Origin: a virus
IMG/VR virus record: IMGVR_UViG_3300021597_000002
Span: 1 to 64,000 of that record
Length of the DNA: 64,000 nucleotides
Reading direction: 5' to 3' (one strand)
Under the pieces are notes generated by a model, which saw only the letters and a list, made by a program, of their open reading frames with translations, was not told where the DNA came from and did no database searches. The translations under genes were made by a program, and so were the position numbers. Positions 41,202 through 49,722 of the stretch are shown here, piece after piece. Every line of letters begins with the position of its first letter. Positions within the stretch are counted from its first letter, which is position 1.

Positions 41202-42128
41202 ATGACTATTCGCAGGAAAGGTACCATTGGCATTAGTGATACGTCGATCAGAGTTAATGATCAAACTGGCGATTTCAAAAACGGATTTGATGCTGAGCCA
41301 ATTTTAAAGGCTCAACTGGTTTTAAGGCTGGTCGCTTACCTTAAATCACAGGGATGGAGCTTCCACGTTCCTTATGATGACTACGCATACCTTGAACGCA
41401 GCTCAAGCTCTCGTGGAGCTAAAAGGTTTGCAGAGAAACACCGGAAAGGCATTAAAGACGGTCTAGAAATAGAGGTTGCCGCAAGTGGTGCAGGATTGGA
41501 TATAGATTTTTGGGAAAACGTAACTGACCATACCGCCGACAACTCTAATGGCGGTCGATATGTTTTTGATAAAGAGTCAAAAATGCCTTATCGCCAGCTT
41601 TGTCGATTTAGAGCAACCAAACTCAAAATCATAAACTTTCTAACCACATATCACGACTATGCCGTTATGGAGAATGCTCGTCCATTATTCCCTAAGCGAC
41701 ATACTGGTTTAGAGCTTGTGCAACAAGACTATGATGAAAGCTGTCACCGTGATGGCTCCGACATATGGAACGCGAACCTACAAAGAATCTGCGAATACAA
41801 TGCTAAATCCGCAGATGGGCACCAAATTGAGCACGGTTCAATGATCTGGACTCGGAACTACCATGGACGCTGGGTTTATGGTCGAGCAATGTACAACATC
41901 AATAACATGTGGTGGGTTCTTTCTGGTAAATGGGATCGTTACAACAAAGCTAACTTCGAAATATATACAGAAAAACCTGCAGATCTGAACGTTAGAGTTT
42001 CTAGGGAAAAAGCCACCAGAAGCCTAGAAAGTAAAATTAAGAAGGCTGTAGATAACAAAGACTTTCTACTTGCTCATAAATTCCAAACTGCACTCGACCA
42101 ACAATTTGGCGAAGTTGAAGCAGCATAA
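41202..42128 (+). CDS. Hypothetical protein
   Basis: The product is 308 residues after AGGAGAAG. The centre is rich in aromatic residues (MIWTRNYHGRWVYGRAMYNI, MWWVLSGKWDRYN). The C-terminus is helical and charged. Such aromatic, Trp-rich pieces recur in plasmid proteins of unknown function. I do not recognise catalytic residues. Confidence 0.6.
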   Translation: MTIRRKGTIGISDTSIRVNDQTGDFKNGFDAEPILKAQLVLRLVAYLKSQGWSFHVPYDDYAYLERSSSSRGAKRFAEKHRKGIKDGLEIEVAASGAGLDIDFWENVTDHTADNSNGGRYVFDKESKMPYRQLCRFRATKLKIINFLTTYHDYAVMENARPLFPKRHTGLELVQQDYDESCHRDGSDIWNANLQRICEYNAKSADGHQIEHGSMIWTRNYHGRWVYGRAMYNINNMWWVLSGKWDRYNKANFEIYTEKPADLNVRVSREKATRSLESKIKKAVDNKDFLLAHKFQTALDQQFGEVEAA

Positions 42129-42137
42129 CCAACATTT

Positions 42138-42159
42138 AGGGATGCCTTGGCGCATCCCT
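42138..42159. other. Intergenic hairpin 3 of the rightward operon
   Basis: AGGGATGC (42138-42145) and GCATCCCT (42152-42159) form an 8-base stem with a 6-base loop in the gap before the exonuclease gene. It is not followed by a T run. Confidence 0.55.
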
Positions 42160-42185
42160 GTTAACTACGACGAACAAGGTTAAAC

Positions 42186-43004
42186 ATGATCTTACCAACA
42201 CTTGAATATCTAAAAAGCATCAAATCAAGCCCTGTCATCCATGTAACCGACATCGAAACAGGTTCTACAGGTCCGAATACGCACATCTTCTCAGCTGCCG
42301 TTGTAACTGTTGATTTATATCAGCGCCGAATCATCAACCAAACCTACATGTTGATCAGCGATGAGGGGCAAGAAAACCGCATCAAAGACGACATCAACCA
42401 ACCAAACAGCACAATGGCTTTCTGGGAAAAACAAAAAACTGAATCACCAGAAGCGTATGCGGAACTATTTTCAGCAGAGAAGCAAGAAGAACGCTTATCT
42501 CTTCCTGAAGCTCTCCATCAAATTGCTTACTACATTAAGGAAAACACACCAGAGGGCACTAAAGCTCAGGTTATGGGGAACGGTCCAGAATTTGACAACG
42601 TTATCCTGTCACACGCTTATGAAGAAGCAGGCATTGAGCAACCTTGGTATTTCCGAGGCAATCAATCACTACGCACCGCCTGTTTGCTAGGTCGACTGTT
42701 ACTTGGCATTGACCCTAAATACACACTAGAACGCAAAGGTCCTCTTCATCATGCGCTATATGATGCTTTGCACGAAGCTGAATACCTTATCGAAATCACA
42801 TCATCACTGATCACTGAAATCACAAAAGGGCATAACGTTGTCGCTATGGAGACTGAACAGCAAGAAATGTTCAAAAGCTCCCTGCTCAAAGCCCTTGGCT
42901 ATCAACAGAACTCAGATAAAGAGTTAGTGGACCTGTTAGCAGAAGTTGAATTTAACAGAAAAGCGCTTCACAACGGCGAAGCTGAAGCCTGCGCCTGCCG
43001 ATAA
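42186..43004 (+). CDS. DnaQ-like 3'-5' exonuclease (DEDD family)
   Basis: The product is 272 residues. Exo I is VTDIETGSTGP (D22, E24). Exo II is GNGPEFDNVILSHAY. Exo III is HHALYDALHEAEYL, with His and Asp of the DEDDh kind. It is closest to phage and plasmid 3'-5' exonucleases of the ExoVIII/RNase AS type, acting on DNA or RNA ends. The C-terminal 60 residues look like an extra helical part. Confidence 0.82.
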   Translation: MILPTLEYLKSIKSSPVIHVTDIETGSTGPNTHIFSAAVVTVDLYQRRIINQTYMLISDEGQENRIKDDINQPNSTMAFWEKQKTESPEAYAELFSAEKQEERLSLPEALHQIAYYIKENTPEGTKAQVMGNGPEFDNVILSHAYEEAGIEQPWYFRGNQSLRTACLLGRLLLGIDPKYTLERKGPLHHALYDALHEAEYLIEITSSLITEITKGHNVVAMETEQQEMFKSSLLKALGYQQNSDKELVDLLAEVEFNRKALHNGEAEACACR

Positions 43005-43022
43005 CCCTACCATTCATTGACT

Positions 43023-43046
43023 GGTGCCCTCACAGATGAGGGTACC
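43023..43046. other. Intergenic hairpin 4 of the rightward operon
   Basis: GGTGCCCTC (43023-43031) pairs with GAGGGTACC (43038-43046), 9 positions with one G-T, around ACAGAT. It lies between the exonuclease and the zinc-binding protein genes. Confidence 0.55.
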
Positions 43047-43063
43047 AAACAACGGAACTCAAA

Positions 43064-43387
43064 ATGGAAGATAACGACAACATTGTTAAGTTTAAGAAAA
43101 TAAAACAGCCTCCTTCTGATAAGCCCATCTTTAAAGAGACTCAGACGTATCGAAGACGATTGAAGTGTCCACACGGTGATTTTACGATTGATGAGTCTAA
43201 TGAAACGATAGAGTGTGGCTTATGTGGTGAGCTATTAAGCCCTATGTGGGTTTTAAAACTTTTAGCTAATGAAAACTCTAACCTGTACTGGCAATGGCTA
43301 AAAATGCAAGAGAACGTAGAAAAGACACGCAACAAAATGCGTTGTAAGTGCCAGCATTGTGGAAAAATGACCGCCATTCAGCGTTAA
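43064..43387 (+). CDS. Small zinc-binding protein
   Basis: The product is 107 residues. CPHG, CGLCGE and the C-terminal CKCQHCG give cysteine pairs for one or two zinc sites. The N-terminus is basic (VKFKKIKQPPSDKP). It probably binds nucleic acid. It follows the exonuclease and could be a cofactor; that is inference from order. Confidence 0.62.
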   Translation: MEDNDNIVKFKKIKQPPSDKPIFKETQTYRRRLKCPHGDFTIDESNETIECGLCGELLSPMWVLKLLANENSNLYWQWLKMQENVEKTRNKMRCKCQHCGKMTAIQR

Positions 43388-43430
43388 CCTGTACTTTGTA
43401 CCGCCTGAGTGTTATTTTCTACGAAACACT
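43388..43430. promoter_or_regulatory. Partial PadR-type palindrome and intergenic hairpin 5
   Basis: CCTGTACTTTGTACCGC (43388-43404) matches the PadR palindrome at 14 of 17 positions. Just after it, AGTGTT (43408-43413) and AACACT (43425-43430) form a 6-base stem. Both lie upstream of the helix-turn-helix gene at 43445, so this gene may be under PadR control or have its own promoter. Confidence 0.4.
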
Positions 43431-43444
43431 GACGGAACGACTTA

Positions 43445-43690
43445 ATGACCAATAACGAAAAACTCAAGATCATTCAGAAACACTTCAAGCTTAAAGCGCA
43501 AGACGTGGCTGACATTTGTTACAAGACAAGTGTTAACACTATTTGGGCATGGCGAACAACCCCAGACAGTGTTCGCTTCAGAACAATGAACGATGGTGAA
43601 TATGCGCTATTGGTTAATTGGCTGGTAAAAAACGAACGCATTGTCGATGAATCTGAACTTGACGAACTCTTTCAAGAAGACACCAATTAA
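43445..43690 (+). CDS. Helix-turn-helix regulator candidate
   Basis: The product is 81 residues. KLKAQDVADICYKTSVNTIW, then AWRTTPDSVRFRTMND, follows the layout of small XRE or Cro-like DNA-binding proteins. It ends the rightward operon. A small repressor at the end of an operon often controls it. Its binding site is not known; the CCTGTAC-type site and the AAGTAT dyads are both candidates. Confidence 0.6.
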   Translation: MTNNEKLKIIQKHFKLKAQDVADICYKTSVNTIWAWRTTPDSVRFRTMNDGEYALLVNWLVKNERIVDESELDELFQEDTN

Positions 43691-43691
43691 G

Positions 43692-43726
43692 TATCTAACG
43701 GGTATTAATAGTATACCCGTTAGATA
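43692..43726. terminator. 14-base inverted repeat between convergent genes
   Basis: TATCTAACGGGTAT (43692-43705) and ATACCCGTTAGATA (43713-43726) are perfect 14-base arms around TAATAGT. It starts 2 bases after the stop of the rightward operon and lies before the stop of the leftward nuclease gene. It is probably a two-way transcription stop although T runs are short. Its arms resemble the AAGTAT dyad sequence. Confidence 0.6.
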
Positions 43727-43737
43727 TTCATTCGACA

Positions 43738-44268
43738 TCAACCAGATACTCTATCCTTAATCGCCCTCTCAAGCATTGCCAAGGCTGAACCGTCCTTAAT
43801 CATTTTGGCATCCACTCGAAGAACGCACCAACCAAGAATTGCCGCCTCTCCATACTTAATGCAATCCTCATGAAAACCTGTAGGCGTTAAGTGCCTCGAT
43901 TTTTGAGTAACCGCCTTACCTGTCCCTGAATCCATTCGCTTCTTTCCATGGCTATAAGTGCCACCTTCGATCTCTACGGCAACCTTGTGGTCTTTCCATG
44001 CAAAATCAAACCTCCAGCGTCGCTTAGGATGAAACATCAATTCATCCTTACCCCAGAGTGGCATAGGAAGCCCCGCAGCTTTAACCTGCATAGCAAAAGA
44101 CAATTCCAACCCACTAGGACCTTTGTCCCCTTTCCGCTTCACAGGGACGGTTTTAAGCGGCTTCCCGTTGGTTCTTTTGGGTGCTTTAGCTTGTTTATAT
44201 TTCCTCAATGTTTGACCAGCAAGGATATTGCCGGCTTTTGCCATATTTTCCAGTTGTGTTTCAGTCAT
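43738..44268 (-). CDS. PD-(D/E)XK endonuclease-like protein
   Basis: The product is 176 residues from ATG 44268. The core RRWRFDFAWKDHKVAVEIEG has Asp then Glu in the spacing of VSR/DUF559-type nucleases. GGTYSHGKKRMDSG and HLTPTGFHEDCIKYGEAAI follow, with GWCVLRVDAKM near the end. This form is common in phages and was proposed to act at junctions or nicks. Activity here is inferred. Confidence 0.7.
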   Translation of the reverse strand: MTETQLENMAKAGNILAGQTLRKYKQAKAPKRTNGKPLKTVPVKRKGDKGPSGLELSFAMQVKAAGLPMPLWGKDELMFHPKRRWRFDFAWKDHKVAVEIEGGTYSHGKKRMDSGTGKAVTQKSRHLTPTGFHEDCIKYGEAAILGWCVLRVDAKMIKDGSALAMLERAIKDRVSG

Positions 44269-44280
44269 AAGATCCAAATT

Positions 44281-44820
44281 CTACAGATAGGTTTCTATCG
44301 GTTTATTCTTGAATCCAGCCATTTCCAATAAACACCGCCAGTTAGCATAATCAATACTTCGACTCTCGCCGTCTTCAGCAATCCAATACCTAACTCCTCG
44401 GGAACTTCGACCTAACACTCGACCAATCATCTCACCGGAGATCTCACAGCCTATTTTCTCCCCAGAACGGAGTAAGATTGCAGCTTTCAACCCCTTAACC
44501 ATGTATGTTGTCGGAGCTTTCCAGCGCTTATAGGGTATTTCTTGCGGCATAGCCCACGCTACCCAACGACGGATCTCTTGCTCTTCTCGATCGACATTCC
44601 AACTAATACCAACACTTGTGTTAAATCGCCCATACGGCACCACATCAGGATCACTTGACTGCAGGAACACATAACCTTGCTTACCAAGCATCTTCTTGCA
44701 CAGCTTGAAGTACATTTGCTCAGCTCTAACAGGATCATCCGTTTCCACGCAGTGCAACCAATTGGCTTTGTTTGTTATATGGCTGTCTTCACTCCAATAA
44801 ACTTGAAATGGTTTACTCAT
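44281..44820 (-). CDS. Hypothetical protein
   Basis: The product is 179 residues from ATG 44820 after GGGAGGG. A C-terminal stretch (SGEMIGRVLGRSSRGVRYWI) may be a helix-turn-helix. The N-terminal half has LGKQGYVFLQSSDPDVV. No family is recognised. It is the first gene of a two-gene leftward unit next to origin 1. Confidence 0.58.
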   Translation of the reverse strand: MSKPFQVYWSEDSHITNKANWLHCVETDDPVRAEQMYFKLCKKMLGKQGYVFLQSSDPDVVPYGRFNTSVGISWNVDREEQEIRRWVAWAMPQEIPYKRWKAPTTYMVKGLKAAILLRSGEKIGCEISGEMIGRVLGRSSRGVRYWIAEDGESRSIDYANWRCLLEMAGFKNKPIETYL

Positions 44821-44841
44821 GGCATAGCCCTCCCTTAACAA

Positions 44842-45218
44842 TCACATTATAGGCACATAGTTCCTACAAAGTCAGCTGACGTTCTAATCCCTCCCCTATA
44901 GCCTTGCAGGACCTTTGCAATAGATAGTGATGCAATGGCATTCATGAGCATAGAAACGTTGAATAGCGAGGCACTGACACAGCCTAACAAGACGAAATCA
45001 CAAAAGATCCTATTAGATCTCTATCTGTATTTGGATGAACTGTTTCTTTCCATCAATTTAAAAATAAAAAAAATCTCTCTTTATTATTTCTTTATTTAAT
45101 AGGTTATAAGATGGCTTATTAAATGGTTATATATGGTTATAAGATGGTTGTTGGGCTTTAAAGTTGGACCAAACAAGAAACGTAAGTTCATGTTTTAACA
45201 ATGAAATAAAATCAATCT
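44842..45218. other. Gene-free AT-rich segment of origin 1
   Basis: No credible frame is present. From about 45057 the sequence is very AT-rich (TTTATTATTTCTTTATTTAA). GGTTATAAGATGG occurs at 45102-45114 and 45135-45147, with a related GGTTATATATGG between. Next to the iterons, this is the likely unwinding region. The first 200 bases also hold the promoter of the gene at 44820. Confidence 0.5.
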
Positions 45219-45346
45219 GGTATCTCGACTTATGCTTTGCTAGTATCTCGATTTATGCAAAACGGCATCTCAACTTATGCGTTTGGGTATCTCGATTTAT
45301 GCAAAGTGGTATCTCAACTTATGCGTTTGGGTATCTCGATTTATGC
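45219..45346 (+). repeat. Origin 1: six iterons of 22 bases
   Basis: Six copies of GGTATCTCGAYTTATGC or close variants start at 45219, 45242, 45264, 45286, 45308 and 45330, that is, 22 or 23 bases apart. Two forms alternate: CGATTTATGCAAA and CAACTTATGCGTT. Iterons of this size bind replication initiators. The TrfA-like gene 570 bases away is the likely binder. This is not CRISPR, as there are no unique spacers. Confidence 0.87.
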
Positions 45347-45363
45347 ATTTTTTCACTTCAATT

Positions 45364-45413
45364 CCACTGTATATACAGCACTTATCCCACTGTATATAAA
45401 CAGCTTTTCCACA
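45364..45413. promoter_or_regulatory. Origin 1: repeated palindrome and DnaA-box-like sites
   Basis: CCACTGTATATACAGC (45364-45379) and CCACTGTATATAAACAGC (45387-45404) are near-copies; the first holds the palindrome CTGTATATACAG. Between them is TTATCCCAC and after them TTTTCCACA (45405-45413), each close to the DnaA box TTATCCACA. They may be a regulator site and DnaA contacts beside the iterons. Confidence 0.5.
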
Positions 45414-45450
45414 AATAAAAGCACCACTAAACACCTACCATTTAGGCATA

Positions 45451-45483
45451 AAAAAACGGCACTCTCTTTCAAGAATGCCGTTT
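45451..45483 (-). terminator. Terminator after the small membrane protein gene
   Basis: AAACGGCA (45454-45461) and TGCCGTTT (45476-45483) form an 8-base stem. Leftward it is followed by TTTT and TATGCC. It isolates origin 1 from the rep transcript. Confidence 0.75.
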
Positions 45484-45500
45484 ACGGTCGGTAAATTAAA

Positions 45501-45851
45501 TCAGTAAGAATGTCTGACGATGTGGTTTCTCATTCCGTGGTACATAGCGGTGCTTAGCACTACCATGCACAGCACTAATACCGCCCCCCATACCACCAGC
45601 GACCAAAGAGTGATAAACGAAACGATGAATACTGTCGCAGGCTTTTTAAGTTGGCGTCGGTGATAGCGTCGTGTTAACTGATCAGCCTTTTGAAATTTGA
45701 GGTACATCTTGGGGACGGTGAACAGCACAAGAGCTGCACGTATGGCTATGAGCGTGATAGCAAAAGTAACCAGTTCAGGCTCGCCGGCTGAAAATCCAAA
45801 CCAGCCTAGCAGCAAAGGAATGAGGTTAAAAACAATGAATATCCAATTCAC
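45501..45851 (-). CDS. Small membrane protein
   Basis: The product is 116 residues with three membrane segments (WIFIVFNLIPLLLGWFGF, LVTFAITLIAIRAALVLF, VFIVSFITLWSLVVWGAVLV) and a basic cytoplasmic loop (KADQLTRRYHRRQLKK). It is downstream of the TrfA-like gene. Function is unknown. Possible roles such as exclusion are not supported by a motif. Confidence 0.6.
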   Translation of the reverse strand: MNWIFIVFNLIPLLLGWFGFSAGEPELVTFAITLIAIRAALVLFTVPKMYLKFQKADQLTRRYHRRQLKKPATVFIVSFITLWSLVVWGAVLVLCMVVLSTAMYHGMRNHIVRHSY

Positions 45852-45915
45852 AATAAGACCTTATCAATAAAAACGCCCCTGAAATACGGGGCGTTGTATC
45901 CGAACAGTATGAGCG

Positions 45916-46704
45916 TTACTTACGCAGAATCCGATCTGACTCTTTATCTATGTAGGCATCAACAATACCAGCTGCTTTGAGCAATTTAAGTGCTGTCTTC
46001 AACTTTTGACGAAACGTTTTCAAATCGCTCGCCTTAGAACCACAGCTATGCATCACTTTTTCTACTGACACAGCGTACTTGTTGTTCGCTTTATGGCTGG
46101 CAAAATAAAACTGCAACCATTTTGCTATGTTGTTGTTCTTTAGTACCTGACGACGTTTTAGATCGATTCTAGCAAAACCAGAAGAAGTGAAAAATTTCAC
46201 CAACTCTACGGGTAAACGATAATGCCAAAAGCGTGCCATTGCACCATTTACGTCTTTATATTCGAACGAGTCTACCAAATTAAAGTTAAATCGGTGTTGA
46301 ATTAGATCGCCTTCTTCTCTTCGAGTGATAAGACCTTCAATATTTGACTGGCTTAATCGACGCATACATTGCAGTAGTCTTTCATAGTAAAAAGGCGTTC
46401 TAGCCCAGCCTAAAGACTTCATTAACTCTGCTCGTTTGAATTTCAACTTACCTGATAGGTCTGCATTGCGTGCATAGTGAAGAAGTTCCAGATACACATC
46501 TAGATCATCTTGCCTTAGCTCTGGTCCTACGAACTGCAGTTCCATCGGCGTATGACTACCATCAAGCAATCCCAGTAAAATTGGCTTTGTGTAGTATCGA
46601 CGCTCTTGTGAAGTGCCAACGGTGAATAGCGCATATCGCGCTAATTCATTAGGTAGGCAGCGAACGGCTTTCGCCCATGGTTTTTCAATTAGCTTTACTG
46701 ACAT
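45916..46704 (-). CDS. TrfA-like replication initiator
   Basis: The product is 262 residues. [55 protein letters not shown] and [20 protein letters not shown] (each part of the same order) match the TrfA family of RK2-type plasmids, including the final winged-helix region. It would bind the iterons at 45219-45346. Its start overlaps the rdgC stop by 10 bases. Confidence 0.82.
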   Translation of the reverse strand: MSVKLIEKPWAKAVRCLPNELARYALFTVGTSQERRYYTKPILLGLLDGSHTPMELQFVGPELRQDDLDVYLELLHYARNADLSGKLKFKRAELMKSLGWARTPFYYERLLQCMRRLSQSNIEGLITRREEGDLIQHRFNFNLVDSFEYKDVNGAMARFWHYRLPVELVKFFTSSGFARIDLKRRQVLKNNNIAKWLQFYFASHKANNKYAVSVEKVMHSCGSKASDLKTFRQKLKTALKLLKAAGIVDAYIDKESDRILRK

Positions 46705-47606
46705 GTCGCTACCCCACCCAAAGCATCAAACAACTGAGGCAGGAAGGCATCAAACTCACCAGCAAACAGAACCATATCAGCATCAAATCGCTGAGCGACA
46801 TCTTCTCTCGCAATATCGTCATTTTGGTCGGTCAGTTCGTCAGAAAACTTTAATCGCTTTAAGCTGCCATCATCCGACAAGATGAAGTCAACACGATCTT
46901 GCCAGTTGACTGCCAGCTTCGTTACTACTTTGTCAGCTTCAATGTGTGACTGAATTTCTTCAGAAGTCAGCTCTTGTTGTTTACAACGGATTTGACCGCC
47001 ATCTTCTAATACTGATTTTAGCTCTGCTTCCTCAAGCAATGAAAAACCGCTAGGAACTTCACCAGTCTTTAACCAATCAGTCAGAGTTACCTCAATCGCA
47101 GACGCAAACGTAACAGGAACCACCGGCAAAGAGCCGATTGTTTTTCTTAGCAGGGCTAAAACGTCTTCCGCTTTCTTAAAGCTGCTGGCATCAACAAAAA
47201 GCAATTCTTTTTTAGGGCAAATCCAAACATAAGTGGTATTGGTTCGTTTAAATGCTCGTGGTAGCAAATCAATGACGACATCATCCTTAATGTTGTCTTT
47301 CTCTTTTTTCTTGAGAGGTCGACCTTCCGCAGCTTCAAGAGCATCTATGCGCTCATTTACTTCCTCTTTGATTACCGATGCTGGCAACATTTTCTCTTGA
47401 AGACGAGCAGCAAGCAAAATCCAATCAGCACCGACATGCAATAGCTGATCGCTATGTTTACCCATTACTGGCGCCCACCCAAACTTCCGTTTGTCTTGCT
47501 CACCGCATGGAACGAACGCAAATTCAGACAGTTGCTCACTTAGTTGGTCGGGAGTGAGTTGAACTGTCCGAGAAAAGCGATAAGCCATGATATTTTTAGG
47601 CTTCAT
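46695..47606 (-). CDS. rdgC: Recombination-associated protein RdgC
   Basis: The product is 303 residues, the normal length. Landmarks are [59 protein letters not shown], and [20 protein letters not shown]. RdgC forms rings on DNA and limits RecA loading. AAGGATCC precedes ATG 47606. It overlaps the initiator gene, so replication and control of recombination are expressed together. Confidence 0.93.
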   Translation of the reverse strand: MKPKNIMAYRFSRTVQLTPDQLSEQLSEFAFVPCGEQDKRKFGWAPVMGKHSDQLLHVGADWILLAARLQEKMLPASVIKEEVNERIDALEAAEGRPLKKKEKDNIKDDVVIDLLPRAFKRTNTTYVWICPKKELLFVDASSFKKAEDVLALLRKTIGSLPVVPVTFASAIEVTLTDWLKTGEVPSGFSLLEEAELKSVLEDGGQIRCKQQELTSEEIQSHIEADKVVTKLAVNWQDRVDFILSDDGSLKRLKFSDELTDQNDDIAREDVAQRFDADMVLFAGEFDAFLPQLFDALGGVATCQ

Positions 47607-47633
47607 ACTCTGGGATCCTTCTTTCTTCTGGTA

Positions 47634-48050
47634 TTACTTTTTTTGAGTTGCAGCTGCAAGCTCTGCTTCCAACTGGCTTAGAATGGTGCGTTCTGAGCGC
47701 AGCGTTATTTGAGCACTGGTTAGGCGCTCACTTTGCTGTTCGATTTCGCGGCGAAGTTGTTCAGGATCACGAGGCGCAGTTTGGGAAATAAACTGATGCT
47801 TGTTTTCTCGAAGCTGTTCAAGGAATGGGCTATGACAGTCTTTATTGGCAGCATCAATATTAATCGACTCATAAGCTTGAGGATTAACACGACGGCAATA
47901 CTTGTGAAGGATTTCGCGGCAAGCGGCATACTTCATACCGTTTACTGCCGCGACATCTGAGGTTTTAGCGCCCTTTAGAATGGCGCACGCAATTTGTTCT
48001 TCTTTTCTGAGTGAGATTTCACGCTCTTGATTTGTCTCGGTCTTGTCCAT
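47634..48050 (-). CDS. Hypothetical DNA-binding-like protein
   Basis: The product is 138 residues. KEEQIACAILKGAKTSDVAA, VNGMKYAACREILHKYCRR could be a helix-turn-helix. The C-terminus is a coiled coil (EQLRREIEQQSERLTSAQIT). It is the first gene of the rdgC-trfA operon and may regulate it. The family is unknown. Confidence 0.55.
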   Translation of the reverse strand: MDKTETNQEREISLRKEEQIACAILKGAKTSDVAAVNGMKYAACREILHKYCRRVNPQAYESINIDAANKDCHSPFLEQLRENKHQFISQTAPRDPEQLRREIEQQSERLTSAQITLRSERTILSQLEAELAAATQKK

Positions 48051-48238
48051 TTCGATTTCAGCCTTCCAACGTCACCGCTAAGCCGTGGTACCGCGCTCTA
48101 CTTCAAAAGCGCTTTTGGTTGCCACAACAAACTTTTATCTTTTTGTTGTGCACTGTTTACCGTTTTTAGCGATGGCGAGAAACAACAAAAAAATGTTGTT
48201 TAATCTTTTCTCGACTGGATCAAAACTTCGCAGATCAA
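48051..48238. promoter_or_regulatory. Upstream region of the rdgC-trfA operon with hairpins
   Basis: No gene is seen. AACAACAAAAAAATGTTGTT (48184-48203) is an inverted repeat with A-rich loop, and ACAACAAACTTTTATCTTTT followed by TGTTGT is similar. The former shares 16 bases with a hairpin at 25664-25679. The promoter of the operon should lie here. The repeated stem may be a weak terminator or a regulator site. Confidence 0.4.
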
Positions 48239-48532
48239 TCAGGTTTCAAACTCGATATCTCCAGACTCAACACCTTTAAGCACTTGCTTACCTTTTTCGG
48301 TGAGAGTGATCAAAGTTGGAGTACGGCGCATGGCTGGTATCTGCTTTCTTTCAACAGCGACCAAGCCTTGCTCTTTTAGCGACTCAAGTATCTGGTTTTT
48401 CTCTGCGGCTTTGATACCAGCATTGACATTAAGGCGTCGAGTGAGGTCGGTCATGGCAATGGTGTTCTTTTTCTCTTTCTTGAGAATAACAAGAACACGT
48501 ACCTCAGCGTTTTTTAGCATGTTGATATCCAT
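48239..48532 (-). CDS. Winged-helix regulator candidate
   Basis: The product is 97 residues from ATG 48532. EVRVLVILKKEKKNTIAMTD, LTRRLNVNAGIKAAEKNQIL and QGLVAVERKQIPAMRRTPTL, then ITLTEKGKQVL, give a MarR-like winged helix. The divergent intergenic region carries three 12-base repeats (48631-48666) that could be its operator. Confidence 0.7.
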   Translation of the reverse strand: MDINMLKNAEVRVLVILKKEKKNTIAMTDLTRRLNVNAGIKAAEKNQILESLKEQGLVAVERKQIPAMRRTPTLITLTEKGKQVLKGVESGDIEFET

Positions 48533-48630
48533 CAAATTTGTTATCTAGTTGACGATTATCGCCATGCTACATGAAGGATGCACACTTACCAATCACCAAC
48601 TTACTCTTCACCGTTAGTTAGAACGCATTA

Positions 48631-48666
48631 AATTACGTCAATAATTACGTTTTTAATTACGCTATT
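48631..48666. promoter_or_regulatory. Three 12-base direct repeats in a divergent promoter region
   Basis: AATTACGTCAAT, AATTACGTTTTT and AATTACGCTATT follow each other without a gap at 48631, 48643 and 48655. They lie between the winged-helix gene (leftward) and the DUF4406 gene (rightward). Evenly spaced direct repeats suggest binding of a regulator along one face of the helix. Confidence 0.6.
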
Positions 48667-48725
48667 GATTAACATACATCAAAGTGTTAATTTCTGTCCA
48701 CCACTTTGTTTTAAAGGGAAATTGG

Positions 48726-49091
48726 ATGTCACCGGAAATGGCTCACGTTACGTGTCGTGCTGAATTGACTTTAGAAAGTTTGAAGCAATTAAGAAAAGAT
48801 GCAGGAAAGCTCACAATTTATATCAGCGGACCAATGACAGGGCACCGCCATTTCAATCATCCAGAATTCTTCCGTATCGAAGAAATGATACAGGATGCCG
48901 GACACATCCCACTGAACCCAGCAAGAAACCCCAAAGGGTTAACTTACGACCAGTACATGAAGCTGAGCTTCTCAGATCTTTTTGTCTCGAATGCTGTTGT
49001 TCGCCTTAAAGGTTGGATGGAGTCAAAAGGCGCACTGGCGGAAGTGTTTGCTGCTCATTCCCTTGGATTAATGCTCATTGATGAAGAGTAA
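48726..49091 (+). CDS. DUF4406 / nucleoside deoxyribosyltransferase-like protein
   Basis: The product is 121 residues from ATG 48726, after AAAGGGAAA. LTIYISGPMTGHRHFNHPEF, HIPLNPARNPKGLTYDQYMK, and GWMESKGALAEVFAAHSLGL match the DUF4406 fold, a relative of nucleoside 2-deoxyribosyltransferases. It may act in nucleotide metabolism during infection. It is followed by a zinc-motif gene overlapping by 11 bases. Confidence 0.75.
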   Translation: MSPEMAHVTCRAELTLESLKQLRKDAGKLTIYISGPMTGHRHFNHPEFFRIEEMIQDAGHIPLNPARNPKGLTYDQYMKLSFSDLFVSNAVVRLKGWMESKGALAEVFAAHSLGLMLIDEE

Positions 49092-49443
49092 ACGTTCTTT
49101 AGTCGATGCAGCCATAGAGCTTGCAAACAACCAAGTAGAGCACACCCCAGAAGTGTGCTCTCACTGCAGCGGGAAAGGTGAAACCAAAGGGTTATTCTCT
49201 GCTAAATGGGAATGCCTTCATTGTGATGGGCTTGGTTATACCGGCGATCCAGTAGCAATAGCTAAATGGTTTAAAAGTGCGCTAATTCAACGAACCGAAA
49301 AGATACAACAGCTTGGTTCACACTGCGGCAGATTGAACGATGAAAATGATGTGCTCAAAGTTATCTATCCCGATTGGGAGCAAAAACTAAAAGAGCACTA
49401 TGAACAAGAAACCCACGATAAGTGCAGATCACGGTTTGACTGA
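49081..49443 (+). CDS. Small protein with DnaJ-type zinc motif
   Basis: The product is 120 residues from ATG 49081. CSHCSGKGETKG and CLHCDGLGYTG are two CxxCxGxG motifs as in the DnaJ cysteine-rich region. The C-terminus is a charged helix. It may bind zinc and act as an accessory to the neighbouring genes; specific function is unknown. Confidence 0.62.
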   Translation: MKSKRSLVDAAIELANNQVEHTPEVCSHCSGKGETKGLFSAKWECLHCDGLGYTGDPVAIAKWFKSALIQRTEKIQQLGSHCGRLNDENDVLKVIYPDWEQKLKEHYEQETHDKCRSRFD

Positions 49444-49460
49444 CTGTGAATGGAGGCGGA

Positions 49461-49721
49461 ATGTCAAACCACCAGCAACGATATACACGATGGCAGCGTA
49501 TTAAAACACTAGGCTTCCATGATTTGCTAATTCGCTTTTCCTCTCCATACAAACTCCATTTCTTGGCTGGATTGCACGCCATATCTATCAACCATGGTGC
49601 CAACATCACTAAGGAAGTGACCTCCCTTAAAAGCGCATTCTCTGATTTAGATACGGAAAAGGCAGCAACCGCCATCATATTTCACCCGCAATTTGGGAAA
49701 ACCAGCAACAAAAAGGGATAG
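49461..49721 (+). CDS. Hypothetical small protein
   Basis: The product is 86 residues from ATG 49461, after TGGAGGCGGA. It has HFLAGLHAISINHGANITKE and a helical end. The stop is 1 base before the Dam start. The family is unknown. Confidence 0.55.
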   Translation: MSNHQQRYTRWQRIKTLGFHDLLIRFSSPYKLHFLAGLHAISINHGANITKEVTSLKSAFSDLDTEKAATAIIFHPQFGKTSNKKG

Positions 49722-49722
49722 C

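Noticed and set aside
45219-45346. CRISPR array.
   Set aside because: The repeats are 22-base iterons without unique spacers, with an initiator gene near; no cas genes are present.
45164-45494. Two open frames across the origin 1 repeats.
   Set aside because: They translate iterons into repeated SRFMQ/STYAF-like peptides, lack ribosome sites and lie in an origin.
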